NCBI GenBank assembly: GCA_008501735.1
Contig: QQUF01000002.1
Coordinates: 57,280 to 121,279, forward strand
Length of the DNA stretch: 64,000 nt
Reading direction: 5' to 3'
DNA from: Calditrichota bacterium
GTDB lineage: Bacteria > CLD3
The notes beneath the pieces are model-generated. The model ran no database searches and was not told the origin of the DNA. It was given only the letters and a program-made list of their open reading frames with translations. The translations under genes were made by a program, and so were the position numbers. Shown in pieces: positions 18,437 through 28,047 of this stretch (position 1 is the stretch's first letter; the number at the start of each line of letters is the position of its first letter).

Positions 18437-19198
18437 TTAAGAAGAAGCAATAAAATGATTATTCAAAAGATTCTCTTTATTATAGACCATCTCTTTTTCA
18501 GTGGTTACATCGATTGTACCACAACCAGCTTCCTTGAGAATCGCATGTCCAGCTCCTGTATCCCATTCCATTGTAGGTCCTAATCTTGGATAAATATCTG
18601 CTTTCCCTTCCGCCACTAAGCACAATTTCAATGAACTACCGATTGCTATAAAAGAATCAATCTTTAATGTGTTTAAATATTTTTCAAGTTCAGGAGATGG
18701 GTGAGAGCGACTTGCTACAACCTTCAAAGCTCTACCTTTTTCTTTTTTATTACCTTTAATTCTCACAGTTTTTCCACTTTCTCTTTTAAAAGCACCTTGG
18801 TTCTCTTTTGCAAAATAAAGTCTATCTAAAACTGGTGCATAAATTACCCCTGCAATAGGTATTCCATTATGAATTAATGCAATGTTGACTGTAAATTCTC
18901 CATTTTTTTTTATGAACTCTTTTGTCCCATCTAATGGATCAACAAGCCAAAAATATTCCCACTCTTTTCTTACTTCATATGGTATACTTTTCCCTTCTTC
19001 CGAAAGAATTGGGATTTCTGGATAATGTTTTTCAAGTTCATTAACTATTACTTCATTTGCTTTTTTATCAGCTAAAGTTAAAGGCGATTTATCTTCTTTT
19101 GTAAAAATTTCAAAATCTTGCTTATAAACTTCAAGGATTTTATTACCTGCCAAAATTGAAATTTGATTTAACTTTTCAATATCAATTTTATCTAACAC
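18437..19198 (-). CDS. cysQ: 3'(2'),5'-bisphosphate nucleotidase CysQ
   Basis: A 253-residue inositol-monophosphatase superfamily enzyme. Metal ligands are visible in SEEGKS (near residue 65), DPLDGTKEF (residues 85-93) and the C-terminal WDTGAGHAIL. It hydrolyses 3'-phosphoadenosine 5'-phosphate, the product left by sulfotransferases, and so keeps PAP from inhibiting them. It begins with GTG, whose G is the last base of the cysC TAG stop, so the two genes are translationally coupled. Position between cysC and the sulfotransferase gene supports the role. Confidence 0.93.
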   Translation of the reverse strand: MLDKIDIEKLNQISILAGNKILEVYKQDFEIFTKEDKSPLTLADKKANEVIVNELEKHYPEIPILSEEGKSIPYEVRKEWEYFWLVDPLDGTKEFIKKNGEFTVNIALIHNGIPIAGVIYAPVLDRLYFAKENQGAFKRESGKTVRIKGNKKEKGRALKVVASRSHPSPELEKYLNTLKIDSFIAIGSSLKLCLVAEGKADIYPRLGPTMEWDTGAGHAILKEAGCGTIDVTTEKEMVYNKENLLNNHFIASS

Positions 19199-19788
19199 TA
19201 AAATATCTCCCTTTTCAAAAGTTCATTAATAATTTTTTCAACACACTTTTCAACTGATAGACTCTCAGTTTTAATTTTTATTTCAGGGTTCTCAGGAATT
19301 TCATAAGGGGAGTCTAATCCTGTGAAATTTTTGATTTCACCATTGAGAGCTTTTTGGTAAAGACCTTTTGGATCTCTACTTTTACAAATCTCTAATGGCG
19401 TATCAACAAATATTTCAATAAAATCATCACCAATGATTTCTCGAGCGAAATCCCTATCTTCTTTAAAAGGAGAAATAAAAGCAGTTGTGATTATCATTCC
19501 GCTCTCTGCAAATAACTTTGCAACTTCTGATATTCTACGAATGTTTTCTTTTCTATCTAAATCAGAAAACCCTAAGTCTTTATTCAAACCGTGCCTAACA
19601 TTATCTCCGTCTAAAGAAAAAGTCTGAATCTCTTTTTTAAATAACTCCTTAGCCACTGCATTTGCAAGGGTAGATTTTCCTGAGCCTGAATAACCAGTAA
19701 ACCACAAAACAGATGCTTTGTGGTTATTTCTAACTTCTCTATCATTTTTGGTAATTTGGTATTCTTGCCAAACTATATTTTTAGCCAT
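19198..19788 (-). CDS. cysC: Adenylyl-sulfate (APS) kinase CysC
   Basis: A 196-residue P-loop kinase that phosphorylates APS to PAPS. The Walker A sequence GYSGSGKST is at residues 32-40. LDGDNVRHGLNKDLGFS, the AFISPF segment and the KALNGEIKNFTG lid are all canonical, so this is the fully active-looking copy among the three APS-kinase domains in the locus. It is 13 bases downstream of cysN and overlaps cysQ by one base. Confidence 0.95.
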   Translation of the reverse strand: MAKNIVWQEYQITKNDREVRNNHKASVLWFTGYSGSGKSTLANAVAKELFKKEIQTFSLDGDNVRHGLNKDLGFSDLDRKENIRRISEVAKLFAESGMIITTAFISPFKEDRDFAREIIGDDFIEIFVDTPLEICKSRDPKGLYQKALNGEIKNFTGLDSPYEIPENPEIKIKTESLSVEKCVEKIINELLKREIF

Positions 19789-19801
19789 TTATTTACTATT
19801 T

Positions 19802-21601
19802 TTAAAGTGAAAAAATCATACGATTTTCTCGCAACCAAGAAATAATTTTCGTAATTGCAGAGTTGTTTTCAAAATCTTCAGTTAGATTAATTATCATTTT
19901 ATCATCTTCTCCAAAACTTTCGCCAATCTTAACTGTTAAAAGTTCAAATGGAGAAATAATTGTCTTAACTGAACTTAGCTCATAGTGGTCGAGATCTCTT
20001 GCTGTTGCTACAACAATCAAACCTGAATCTAACATCAAATAGGAAATCTCACTTAAACGTCTTAAGTGTTCTTCACGATTGTCTCCGATGCTTACAATAT
20101 CAGTATCAACACCATATTTTACATTCCCCATTCCAAGGAAATAAACAAATCTTCCTGCTTCAAAAAGTCTTTTTTCTAATTCTTTTGCGAGTTGCTTTTG
20201 TCCAGAACCTTCATTACCAGTAATGAAAATCATTGTCGCCTTTTGTCCGTAATTCTCTGAACGTTGTAAAGGTTGAATTTCCCCTCTCTCAAACTTAATC
20301 TCTCTTTTTAAGGTCTCTGCCCGATAATCCGAACTTTCATCTTTAAGGCATTCTCTTAAAATTCCACCTCCTGAGATTTCGTAATTATCAACAATGACAA
20401 AACGACTTGTTTGCTCTATATCACGGCTTAAATCAAATACAATTGCTTTTGACGTTTCTAAAATACAATCAACTACATCGTGTCTCTCAATTTTGTCCTT
20501 AGCCGTCACTTCAAGGTTTTGGTCAGTATCTATGGAGGCATTAATTTTTTTCAAAATAACGGGAATTTTTGCCGTTCCAATTTTTATAAAATATTGCTTC
20601 CCTTGGTGCATTGGTTGTCTACCCATCCAAAAAATATTTGCTCTTATTAAAGTTGAGACATTGGGCATAACATCAGTGGTCTTACAAATTAACTCACCTC
20701 TTTGAACATATATTTGCTCAGAGACAGTAAATCCAACAGATTTTCCAGGGTAAACAACTCCTGACTGCTCTTCATTAAACCCTTCTATTGTTTTAACAGT
20801 GGTTTTTTTATTTGATGGTAAAAATATAATTTCATCACCAACGCTTAAAACTCCTGTTTCTATTCTTCCAGAGCAGATTCTTCTATCATCACCCTCATTT
20901 GTAAATTTGTAAACATCTTGTAAGAACATTCTGAATGGTTTATCTTCAAGTTCTTCTTCTTTTCTAAACGAGTCAAGTCCATCTAATATATGCATTCCGT
21001 CATACCAAGGCATTTTTTCTGAATTGGAAGCAATGTTATCTCCATTCATTGCAGAAACAGGTGTAAAAGCCTTTGCTTCAATGTCTAAAGAAGCAAGAAA
21101 TTTTGAGTATTCAGTTACAATTTTATCAAAAACATTTTCATTGTAATTCACTAAATCCATTTTATTTACACAAACAATAACCTGTTTGATACCTAACATT
21201 GAAAGCAAGTAACCGTGTCTTTTAGAATTCTCCTGAATTCCCTCGAAAGCATCAATAACTAGAATAGCGGCTTCAGCTCTAGCAGCACCTGTTACCATAT
21301 TTTTTAAAAACTCAATATGTCCAGGAGCATCAAGAATTATATAATTTCTTTTAGAAGATTTAAAAAAACATCGTGCCATATCAATTGTAATTCCTTGAGC
21401 CTGCTCATCTTTCAAGGCGTCAAGTAAAAAAGCATATTCAAAAGGCTTAGAGTTTCTTTCACAATTAGCTCTAACTTGTTCCAGTTTGCCATCAGGTAAA
21501 CTTCCTGTATCTGCTAACATTCTACCAATAACAGTACTTTTCCCATGGTCAACATGACCAACTATTACAATATTCATTTTTTCATTCGACATATTATTCA
21601 T
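19802..21601 (-). CDS. cysN: Sulfate adenylyltransferase subunit 1 (CysN) with degenerate C-terminal APS-kinase domain
   Basis: The GTPase subunit of ATP sulfurylase, 599 residues. The EF-Tu-like part has GHVDHGKS (residues 15-22), DAPGH and NKMD motifs, then translation-factor beta-barrels to about residue 430. The remaining about 145 residues align with the APS-kinase part of CysNC fusions, but the P-loop reads GNEGSGQKQ instead of GxxGSGKST, and the DGDN and lid motifs are missing. The kinase part is therefore probably inactive, which fits the separate intact cysC next door. CysD is encoded one base upstream. Confidence 0.93.
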   Translation of the reverse strand: MNNMSNEKMNIVIVGHVDHGKSTVIGRMLADTGSLPDGKLEQVRANCERNSKPFEYAFLLDALKDEQAQGITIDMARCFFKSSKRNYIILDAPGHIEFLKNMVTGAARAEAAILVIDAFEGIQENSKRHGYLLSMLGIKQVIVCVNKMDLVNYNENVFDKIVTEYSKFLASLDIEAKAFTPVSAMNGDNIASNSEKMPWYDGMHILDGLDSFRKEEELEDKPFRMFLQDVYKFTNEGDDRRICSGRIETGVLSVGDEIIFLPSNKKTTVKTIEGFNEEQSGVVYPGKSVGFTVSEQIYVQRGELICKTTDVMPNVSTLIRANIFWMGRQPMHQGKQYFIKIGTAKIPVILKKINASIDTDQNLEVTAKDKIERHDVVDCILETSKAIVFDLSRDIEQTSRFVIVDNYEISGGGILRECLKDESSDYRAETLKREIKFERGEIQPLQRSENYGQKATMIFITGNEGSGQKQLAKELEKRLFEAGRFVYFLGMGNVKYGVDTDIVSIGDNREEHLRRLSEISYLMLDSGLIVVATARDLDHYELSSVKTIISPFELLTVKIGESFGEDDKMIINLTEDFENNSAITKIISWLRENRMIFSL

Positions 21602-21602
21602 T

Positions 21603-22496
21603 TTACATATATCCTTCTCTTCTAAGTGATTCTAAACCGCCACCGTCTTCTTTGTCTTGCTCTCTTCCCGACCTCTCAGCAATATTTGAAAACTTACCGC
21701 TTTTTAACTCTTCTATTATTTCTTTGACATTCACAGCATTTGAGTCTACTGGCGAAGTGCAAGGATGACATCCTAAAGAACGGTATCTTTTTCCTTCCCC
21801 TCTATCAAAGTATAAAGAAACTATAGGAATATTCTCCCTCTCAATATATTCCCAAATATTAAGTTCAGTCCAATCTAACAAAGGATGAATTCTAAGATGT
21901 GTTCCAGGAGCAAAATCAGTTTTATACTGATTCCAAAGCTCTGGTGGTTGGTCTCCAACATCCCAATCGTTATTTTTGTCACGTGGAGAAAAATATCTTT
22001 CTTTGGAGCGACTTCCTTCTTCGTCTGCTCTTACCCCAACAATAACCCCAGTATAAGGTTCCTTATTAGAATCCACTTTATAGTTTCCTGAAGAATGGTC
22101 TAATCGATAACGATCAGTTGTGCCAGAAAGTGTATCTCTAAGAGCCGATGATTTAAGATTTTTACAACAAGCAATTCTATCAATATTCCCATCTGGGTAT
22201 GTTTGCTTACTTAAAAGAGCTTCCTTATTCTGCCCATAAACCATATTCAATTTGAATTCTTTCGCCAGTTTATCCCTGTATTCAATCATTTCAGGAATTT
22301 TATAACTAGTATCAATGTGTACTAACGGGAAGGGAACGTGACCAAAAAATGCTTTTCTTGTTAGCCAAAGTAAAACAGTACTATCCTTACCAATTGACCA
22401 AAGCATTGCCAAATTTTTAAATTGACTATAAGCTTCACGAATAATGTAAACGCTTTGATTTTCTAATTCTGTTAAGTGGTCATAGTTTGATTTCAT
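21603..22496 (-). CDS. cysD: Sulfate adenylyltransferase subunit 2 (CysD)
   Basis: A 297-residue PP-loop (ATP pyrophosphatase) protein: [12 protein letters not shown] near residue 35, [11 protein letters not shown], and the family-specific region [11 protein letters not shown]. With CysN it makes APS from ATP and sulfate. The length and C-terminal RREGYM ending match CysD. It is one base upstream of cysN and 12 bases downstream of a DUF2061-APS kinase gene. Because no assimilatory reductase genes (cysH, cysIJ) are present here, the operon position favours sulfation of the glycan over cysteine synthesis. Confidence 0.95.
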   Translation of the reverse strand: MKSNYDHLTELENQSVYIIREAYSQFKNLAMLWSIGKDSTVLLWLTRKAFFGHVPFPLVHIDTSYKIPEMIEYRDKLAKEFKLNMVYGQNKEALLSKQTYPDGNIDRIACCKNLKSSALRDTLSGTTDRYRLDHSSGNYKVDSNKEPYTGVIVGVRADEEGSRSKERYFSPRDKNNDWDVGDQPPELWNQYKTDFAPGTHLRIHPLLDWTELNIWEYIERENIPIVSLYFDRGEGKRYRSLGCHPCTSPVDSNAVNVKEIIEELKSGKFSNIAERSGREQDKEDGGGLESLRREGYM

Positions 22497-22508
22497 TTTT
22501 AACCTTTT

Positions 22509-23237
22509 CTATAAAAATTTCTTATTCTTTAAATAAGAAATTATTTCGTTTGAACAGTTTTCTATACTTTTTTCTTCAATATTAAATGTTAACTCAGGAT
22601 TCGTAGGAGGTTCATAATCAATTGAAACACCTACAAAATCTTTTATTTCACCAGATAGAGCTTTTGCATAAAAACCTTTTCTATCATTTTTGAGGCAATA
22701 ATCTAATGGAGTATTGATATAGATTTCAATATAATTCGTAAATATTTTTCTCATATTTTGCCTTGAATCTTCAAAAGGAGCTTCAAGACATACAATTACA
22801 TTTGTTTGATTCTTTTCTAAAATTTGGACAAAATGTGTAACTTTTTGAATATGATCTTTTCTTTCTTGCGGTGAGAAACCTGTTTGAGGAAATACTTCCC
22901 TAATTCTTTCACCATTAAAATATTCAACCTTCATCTTTTTCTTTTTCTCTATTTTCTCATATACTTTTTCAGCAATCCTTGATTTCCCTGAACCTGATAG
23001 CCCTGTAAAGACAATAACAAAATTTGGTTGATTTCCAATTCCAAATTTGACTCTAGCCCAAAGCCGTTCATGCAAATAGTAAATGTACATTTTGAGAAAA
23101 ACCTCAATTAACCCAATCTCAATAGCAGTATCTAACTTTCCTGTAAAGTAATAAACTAATGATGTTGTTGTTAGAGTAGCTGTTATCCGCCAAGTCAAAG
23201 ACTTTAAAACAGTCCTTTTCTTTTGTTCTACTTGCAA
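22509..23237 (-). CDS. DUF2061 membrane domain fused to APS-kinase-like domain
   Basis: A 242-residue fusion. Residues 1-65 match DUF2061, a small membrane domain (RTVLKSLTWRITAT and the following hydrophobic stretches). Residues about 72-242 are APS-kinase-like, with Walker A GLSGSGKSR and a KALSGEIKDFVG lid. The usual DGD triplet is NGE here, so catalysis may differ. The start is TTG 23237, with AAAGG ahead of it and no nearby in-frame ATG. Placed first in the sulfate-activation set, it may hold PAPS synthesis at the membrane or phosphorylate another substrate. Confidence 0.82.
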   Translation of the reverse strand: MQVEQKKRTVLKSLTWRITATLTTTSLVYYFTGKLDTAIEIGLIEVFLKMYIYYLHERLWARVKFGIGNQPNFVIVFTGLSGSGKSRIAEKVYEKIEKKKKMKVEYFNGERIREVFPQTGFSPQERKDHIQKVTHFVQILEKNQTNVIVCLEAPFEDSRQNMRKIFTNYIEIYINTPLDYCLKNDRKGFYAKALSGEIKDFVGVSIDYEPPTNPELTFNIEEKSIENCSNEIISYLKNKKFL

Positions 23238-23240
23238 TTT

Positions 23241-24533
23241 TTACCTTTCTTGAAATACTTTTGTTTTAAAGCTATCAAATGCCATAATAATTCCATACAC
23301 CCCAAAAAGAATAATAAAAGAATCAATTGGAATTCTGTACCGTTCTTTTCCCCACATTAAAATATGAAGCAAAGTTTGTAAAATAATTGGAAAAACAAGA
23401 AATAGAAGCCACCTATTTTTATCAAGATAAAGTTTTAAAATGCCGAAAAACATAAATGGTAATAACAGTCCATAACTAAACAATGAAAGTAAATTATGCT
23501 GTATAGACCAAGCTTTTTCAAATCTACAATCATTAAATGGTCTATAAGATGAACTTAATCTAACAGGCCTCCATAATTCTACAAAATTATAAATCCTTTT
23601 TAGGAAATGGCTTTTAGTTGCCCCTTTTCCTTCCAAAATAGCTTTAATTTCTTCTTCTTCTCTGTTATTTGGGTTCTCACCTCGTTTGATCAATAATCTT
23701 TCTTCTTGTGTTGGATATTTTTTATTTATCAAAGTTCCATTGATTTTATCATTACTGAGCTTAAGTCTATTAACTTCTTTTTCTGTACCAGTGAAATCTA
23801 TTGTTCTTGTGTTTATAATGACAATTCCACCATAAGTATAGAAATTTCTAATCGTCCAAGGTATTAAAGTAAAAATAAAAAGAGCAATTGTTAAAAAGCT
23901 ATTTTTTATAAAATCTCGTTTCTCTAAATAGAAATAATAGAGCCCCAATAGAAATGGAGCAAAAAATAAATATCTTGGATCTGTATGAATTAGTAAAGAG
24001 TATGAAACTGTAAATATCCAAAAATATTTTGCCTTAAATATACTTTTTACTTTTTTCATTTCTCCAAATAGAAGTAGAAGAAAATAGAAAGTAATAAGCA
24101 ATAAAAAAAAGACTAATGTCTCACGAAGAAGCTGTACTGAATAAATAAGATAGAATGGATAAACTCCTGCAAAAATAAAACTAAATAATGCTATTTTTTT
24201 ACTAAAAACCTTATTTGATATTTCATATACTAAAATCGATATTCCTAATCCTAGAAATGATTGAAAGATATAAACGCTAAAAATTGAATCTTTGCCGAAA
24301 AAGAAATAAATTATCATTAAAAAAAATGGGTAACCTGGAGGTCTATAATGTCCCCAAAAGTCCCAGTAAGTAATAGGATTCTCTAGTAAATTGATTGCAA
24401 AGTTATGATAAGTTAGAGCGTCTCCTACGATACTATCTATTTCGAAATTACCCTTCTTAACGACAAAACATATTTTAAAAATAAGAATAGCAAATAAACC
24501 CAAAAGGAGTTTTTTATCTTTTAAGAATATCAA
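23241..24533 (-). CDS. GT39-like (GT-C fold) polyprenyl-phosphate-dependent glycosyltransferase
   Basis: A 430-residue membrane protein with about ten hydrophobic segments. The first periplasmic loop contains GHYRPPGYPFF after an acidic GDALTYH segment, the layout of PMT/ArnT-like GT-C enzymes. These take a sugar from polyprenyl phosphate in the periplasm and attach it to a lipid-linked or mature glycan. It starts with TTG 24533 after AGGGA. The GT2 proteins at 14944 and 29564 could make its donor. A role in side-chain addition is inferred. Confidence 0.75.
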   Translation of the reverse strand: MIFLKDKKLLLGLFAILIFKICFVVKKGNFEIDSIVGDALTYHNFAINLLENPITYWDFWGHYRPPGYPFFLMIIYFFFGKDSIFSVYIFQSFLGLGISILVYEISNKVFSKKIALFSFIFAGVYPFYLIYSVQLLRETLVFFLLLITFYFLLLLFGEMKKVKSIFKAKYFWIFTVSYSLLIHTDPRYLFFAPFLLGLYYFYLEKRDFIKNSFLTIALFIFTLIPWTIRNFYTYGGIVIINTRTIDFTGTEKEVNRLKLSNDKINGTLINKKYPTQEERLLIKRGENPNNREEEEIKAILEGKGATKSHFLKRIYNFVELWRPVRLSSSYRPFNDCRFEKAWSIQHNLLSLFSYGLLLPFMFFGILKLYLDKNRWLLFLVFPIILQTLLHILMWGKERYRIPIDSFIILFGVYGIIMAFDSFKTKVFQER

Positions 24534-24536
24534 GCA

Positions 24537-25160
24537 TTAATCCCTATACTTTATCAATTTTGCGGGAACACCGCCAACTATTGCATATTCGTCAACATCT
24601 TTTGTGACAATACTTCCGGCAGCGACAACTGCTCCCTTGCCAATTGTAACTCCAGGAAGAACAACTGAATTCATTCCAATCCATACATCATCACCAATAG
24701 AAACAGGCTTTTTAATAAGTCCTTGTTGTTTAATCGGAATATCTTTTCTAACAAAATTGTGATTCATTGTAATTATTGAAACATTTGGACCAAATCTAAC
24801 CCATTTTCCAATTTTGACAGAAACACCACCTTCTATTAAGCAATTGTCATTTATTCCTGAATAATCTCCGATCTCAACATTTTCTGGATAATCAATTCTG
24901 ACCCCTGAACGAATAATAACCTTTTTCCCCATCTTACCTAATCGAATTTTGTAAAGAATAATTCTTCCGAACATTCCCCACCCACCAGGCATCCAACGCA
25001 AAATAAAAATAATTGGCTCTAAGATTAATTGCTCCCAAATAAATCTTAGCAAATTAATTTGAGTTCCCATCTTTTTTATATAGCTTTGTGCAAATAACAA
25101 TCCTAGTAAAATTATTACAATGAGAATTATTAAAAATAAATTTTCTTGCACTAAATCCAT
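24537..25160 (-). CDS. Hexapeptide-repeat O-acetyltransferase with N-terminal membrane anchor
   Basis: A 207-residue protein with a hydrophobic segment at residues 7-26 and a left-handed beta-helix from about residue 75 ([23 protein letters not shown] onward). NHNFVRKD and [25 protein letters not shown] are typical of the CatB/NodL/WcaF acetyltransferase group, with a probable catalytic His in MNHNF. It probably acetylates a sugar hydroxyl. Its ATG shares one base with the stop of the upstream UPF0104 gene. Confidence 0.83.
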   Translation of the reverse strand: MDLVQENLFLIILIVIILLGLLFAQSYIKKMGTQINLLRFIWEQLILEPIIFILRWMPGGWGMFGRIILYKIRLGKMGKKVIIRSGVRIDYPENVEIGDYSGINDNCLIEGGVSVKIGKWVRFGPNVSIITMNHNFVRKDIPIKQQGLIKKPVSIGDDVWIGMNSVVLPGVTIGKGAVVAAGSIVTKDVDEYAIVGGVPAKLIKYRD

Positions 25161-26095
25161 TAAGCTATCTCGTGCTTGTAAGTGCTTTTGAAAACCAAAT
25201 AACTAATTAAGCCAATTACCGCAAAGGTTAAGTAATTACCGAATAGATTTAAAATTGAAAAAACCCCGCCGGTTTCAACATCAATCTGAAAAACTTGAAA
25301 GAATAAAAATGTAATTGTTGCTTCACGAGAGCCAATTCCACCTGGGAAACCAGAAATCAATCCAACAATTATTGCCGAAGCAAAAAGTGGAGCAAATTCA
25401 ATAAAAGTCAAATTAGCAAAACCTCCACCAGCAACAAATGCAAAATAGTAGGCTGCATAGATATTAAGAAGCCAAACAAATACTCCTAAAATCATTGTTA
25501 AAAAGTGCTTTGGTTTCAGAAAATTTTTCAAATTTTTTTGAAACCAATTCTTTTCCAATTTATTTGGTGAAAGTTTCTGGAAAAGGAAATTGAAAATCTT
25601 ATCAAAATAGATTAAACAGATAATCCCAACAATAACAATCGGGATAACGAAATAAATAGAACTAATAAAAATAGCATAAAAATATAGTCCGATTGCACCT
25701 AATAAAAATAGAATCAACATATCCATAAGTTTTTCTAATAAGAAACAAAAACCAACCTTTTCTTTCTGGTCCTTAATAAGAACTAACTTCATTCCTTCAC
25801 CAAGTTTTGAAGGAGTTAAAAGACCGAGAATTGGAACTATGAAATGAATTATTAAGTTTTTAGTAAAATTAACTTGAACATTATACTCGGAAACAAGCAT
25901 TTGAAACCTTAGGGCTTTTACAACCTGAACTAAGATTAGGAAAAGACATCCAATCCAAAATTCTATACTATAAAATGCTTTATATATGAAAGAGTAATCT
26001 TCAATTTTTGCCCATTTTAAAAAGATTATTAAAAATAATAACGCAATTGCTAATCTTATAAAATGTTTTTTATTCTTTATAAAGAAATTAATCAA
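25160..26095 (-). CDS. Flippase-like membrane protein (UPF0104/lysylphosphatidylglycerol synthase TM family)
   Basis: A 311-residue membrane protein with about eight hydrophobic segments. [14 protein letters not shown] near residue 97 and [17 protein letters not shown] near residue 253 are the two conserved segments of the AglD/LPG-synthase TM family. Members assist polyprenyl-phosphate-sugar or lipid movement, and many occur beside GT2 genes. It starts with TTG two bases after the upstream stop. Function in this locus is not established; moving a polyprenyl-linked sugar to the GT39-like enzyme is a plausible link. Confidence 0.78.
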   Translation of the reverse strand: MINFFIKNKKHFIRLAIALLFLIIFLKWAKIEDYSFIYKAFYSIEFWIGCLFLILVQVVKALRFQMLVSEYNVQVNFTKNLIIHFIVPILGLLTPSKLGEGMKLVLIKDQKEKVGFCFLLEKLMDMLILFLLGAIGLYFYAIFISSIYFVIPIVIVGIICLIYFDKIFNFLFQKLSPNKLEKNWFQKNLKNFLKPKHFLTMILGVFVWLLNIYAAYYFAFVAGGGFANLTFIEFAPLFASAIIVGLISGFPGGIGSREATITFLFFQVFQIDVETGGVFSILNLFGNYLTFAVIGLISYLVFKSTYKHEIA

Positions 26096-26097
26096 AA

Positions 26098-26703
26098 TCA
26101 GTTCTGTAATGTTTTTGTAAAGTAGACATAAGGTTTTTCTCCAACAACATTCTTTCCCACTTCCACGAAATTTCTTTTGCTATAAAAATGCAAAGCTAAA
26201 TTATCCACCTTATCAAGTGTTTTAAGGCAATAGACTTTTTCATTACGTTTCTTAAGATAAGATTCAACTTGTTCAAGCAAACGTGAACCTATTCTTCTAT
26301 TTCTATAGTTTGAATTCGTAAATATTTGAATGACTTCAGGAAGCCCTAAAACAGATTTTGGAGCTTCATTATCCTTATCTAAAAATTGAAAAATTTTTTT
26401 TCTGTTATCACTTGAAATAATAATCTGCTTCAATACCGAACTTAAAATTACTATAGGGTATTTTAGTGCCATTCTTTTAGTAATAGAGTTTGGCTCATGA
26501 CTAATCATACAAGTTCCAATAACTGTATCACCTTCTTTTACTAAGAAAAGGCAATCTAGATTAGACTCTGATATAAACTTGTAGTAATTAAAAACAACAG
26601 ATTCTCCAAGAATAGTCAACATTGAATCTTCCAAAGAGTCAATATGCATTTTAGTGATTTCAGTTAAATCTTTTTTGGATAAACTATTTTCTTCAAAAAG
26701 CAT
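26098..26703 (-). CDS. GNAT family N-acetyltransferase
   Basis: A 201-residue GNAT protein. The acetyl-CoA loop (motif A) reads YRNRRIGSRLLEQVE near residue 138, followed by VYCLKTLDKVDNLALHFYSKRNFVE, the usual strand-helix end of the fold. It is nine bases downstream of a DegT aminotransferase gene, so acetylation of the resulting amino sugar is a reasonable guess. The long N-terminal part and the substrate are not recognised. Confidence 0.8.
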   Translation of the reverse strand: MLFEENSLSKKDLTEITKMHIDSLEDSMLTILGESVVFNYYKFISESNLDCLFLVKEGDTVIGTCMISHEPNSITKRMALKYPIVILSSVLKQIIISSDNRKKIFQFLDKDNEAPKSVLGLPEVIQIFTNSNYRNRRIGSRLLEQVESYLKKRNEKVYCLKTLDKVDNLALHFYSKRNFVEVGKNVVGEKPYVYFTKTLQN

Positions 26704-26712
26704 AGGGATAAA

Positions 26713-27957
26713 CTATTTCTTAAAAAATTCTCTGATAACAGCAATATTTTTTTTAATCATATCTTCACCGTATCTCGGATAAGATGGTAGCAAGATTACA
26801 GCCTCTGCTGTAGCTCTTGCATTTGGACAATCCCTGTAGAATTCTTTAAAGCTTGGTAAATCTGCAGTATTTTTGATATGCTGAACTCCAATATCACAAT
26901 TATTTGCAGTCATAAACCTAACAAGTTCCATTCTGTCGTCATACTGAAGCGGATAATACGTATAAATATGAGAACCGTCTGTTCTTAATGGTGGTAAAAT
27001 CAATTGTTTAATGTCTTTCAGCCCATCGTGATAAATTTGGGCATTTTTAATTCTTGCCTCATTATTTGGGTCAACTGTATCAAATTTATCTAAAGCGACT
27101 CGAGCTTGCATTGGAGTCATCTGACGTAAATAATTTTCCCGCATTTTTGAATGTTGTGATAAATCTAATTCAGTGTTTACAAACTTATTTATTGCATTAA
27201 TATTTTTCAAATGCCCAAACTTGAAAATCCAAAAAACCATTGATTGAAAGAATGGAGTTGCTGTTGCAATATCAGAAGCTAAACCTTTAGCAAATTTTTT
27301 AAAGAACCAACTTGTTTCACTATAAGGCAAACCTTTTGCTTCATTTCTAACTTTTTCGTAAATATCTTCACGGTTTGTAACTACCATTCCACCATAAAAT
27401 GCAATGAGGTTTTTATACATTCCAAAACTGAATATTCCAGCATCGCCAATTGTTCCTGTTCTTTTTCCTTTATATTTTGCTCCAAACGCTTGGCACGAAT
27501 CTTCAACAACTGGAACATTATGTTTTTTGCAAATCTCCATAATTTCGTCCATTGGACAAGCTAATCCGTGAAGGTGTGTTACCATCACAGCACCAGTGTT
27601 TTCCGTAATCAATTTTTCAATTTCTTTAGGATCTATATTACAAGTTTCTCGCTCAGTATCTGCAAAAACTGGTTTTGCTTCTGCATTTATTACCATATTG
27701 ATAACATCAGCAATTGTATATGGTGACAAAATAACTTCCTGACCAGGTTTTATTAGAGCTTTCAAAGCAAAATAAATTCCTACTCTGGCTTGTGGAGCAC
27801 AAACAGATTTTTCTACACCAAAACGTTTTTGGACTTCCTTCTCTAAAATATTACAGTCATCACCTTTGTTTTTTGTGCCAAAAGTAATGTCTTTAAATAC
27901 AGTTAAATAACTTTTTGTATTTGTGTAAATTCGAAATCGTGGACGCGGTAAAACCAT
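26713..27957 (-). CDS. DegT/DnrJ/EryC1/StrS family aminotransferase (diverged)
   Basis: A 414-residue PLP aminotransferase, longer than the other three in the window. The PLP lysine is K182 in FSFGMYKNLIAFYGG and the ring-binding Asp is D153 in VVEDSCQAFGAKYKG. A middle insertion around residues 205-255 is hydrophobic and unlike the sugar-nucleotide enzymes. The gene lies between a GMC-like oxidoreductase gene (91 bases upstream) and a GNAT gene, which suggests an oxidation-transamination-acetylation route on a sugar or lipid-linked sugar. Substrate unknown. Confidence 0.85.
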   Translation of the reverse strand: MVLPRPRFRIYTNTKSYLTVFKDITFGTKNKGDDCNILEKEVQKRFGVEKSVCAPQARVGIYFALKALIKPGQEVILSPYTIADVINMVINAEAKPVFADTERETCNIDPKEIEKLITENTGAVMVTHLHGLACPMDEIMEICKKHNVPVVEDSCQAFGAKYKGKRTGTIGDAGIFSFGMYKNLIAFYGGMVVTNREDIYEKVRNEAKGLPYSETSWFFKKFAKGLASDIATATPFFQSMVFWIFKFGHLKNINAINKFVNTELDLSQHSKMRENYLRQMTPMQARVALDKFDTVDPNNEARIKNAQIYHDGLKDIKQLILPPLRTDGSHIYTYYPLQYDDRMELVRFMTANNCDIGVQHIKNTADLPSFKEFYRDCPNARATAEAVILLPSYPRYGEDMIKKNIAVIREFFKK

Positions 27958-28047
27958 TTTGTATATCTTTCAAAAATAAGTTTTAAACTAAAATATTACT
28001 TCGAGAACCAAATTTATTAAAAATAAAATTTGACAAGCAAACTATTT

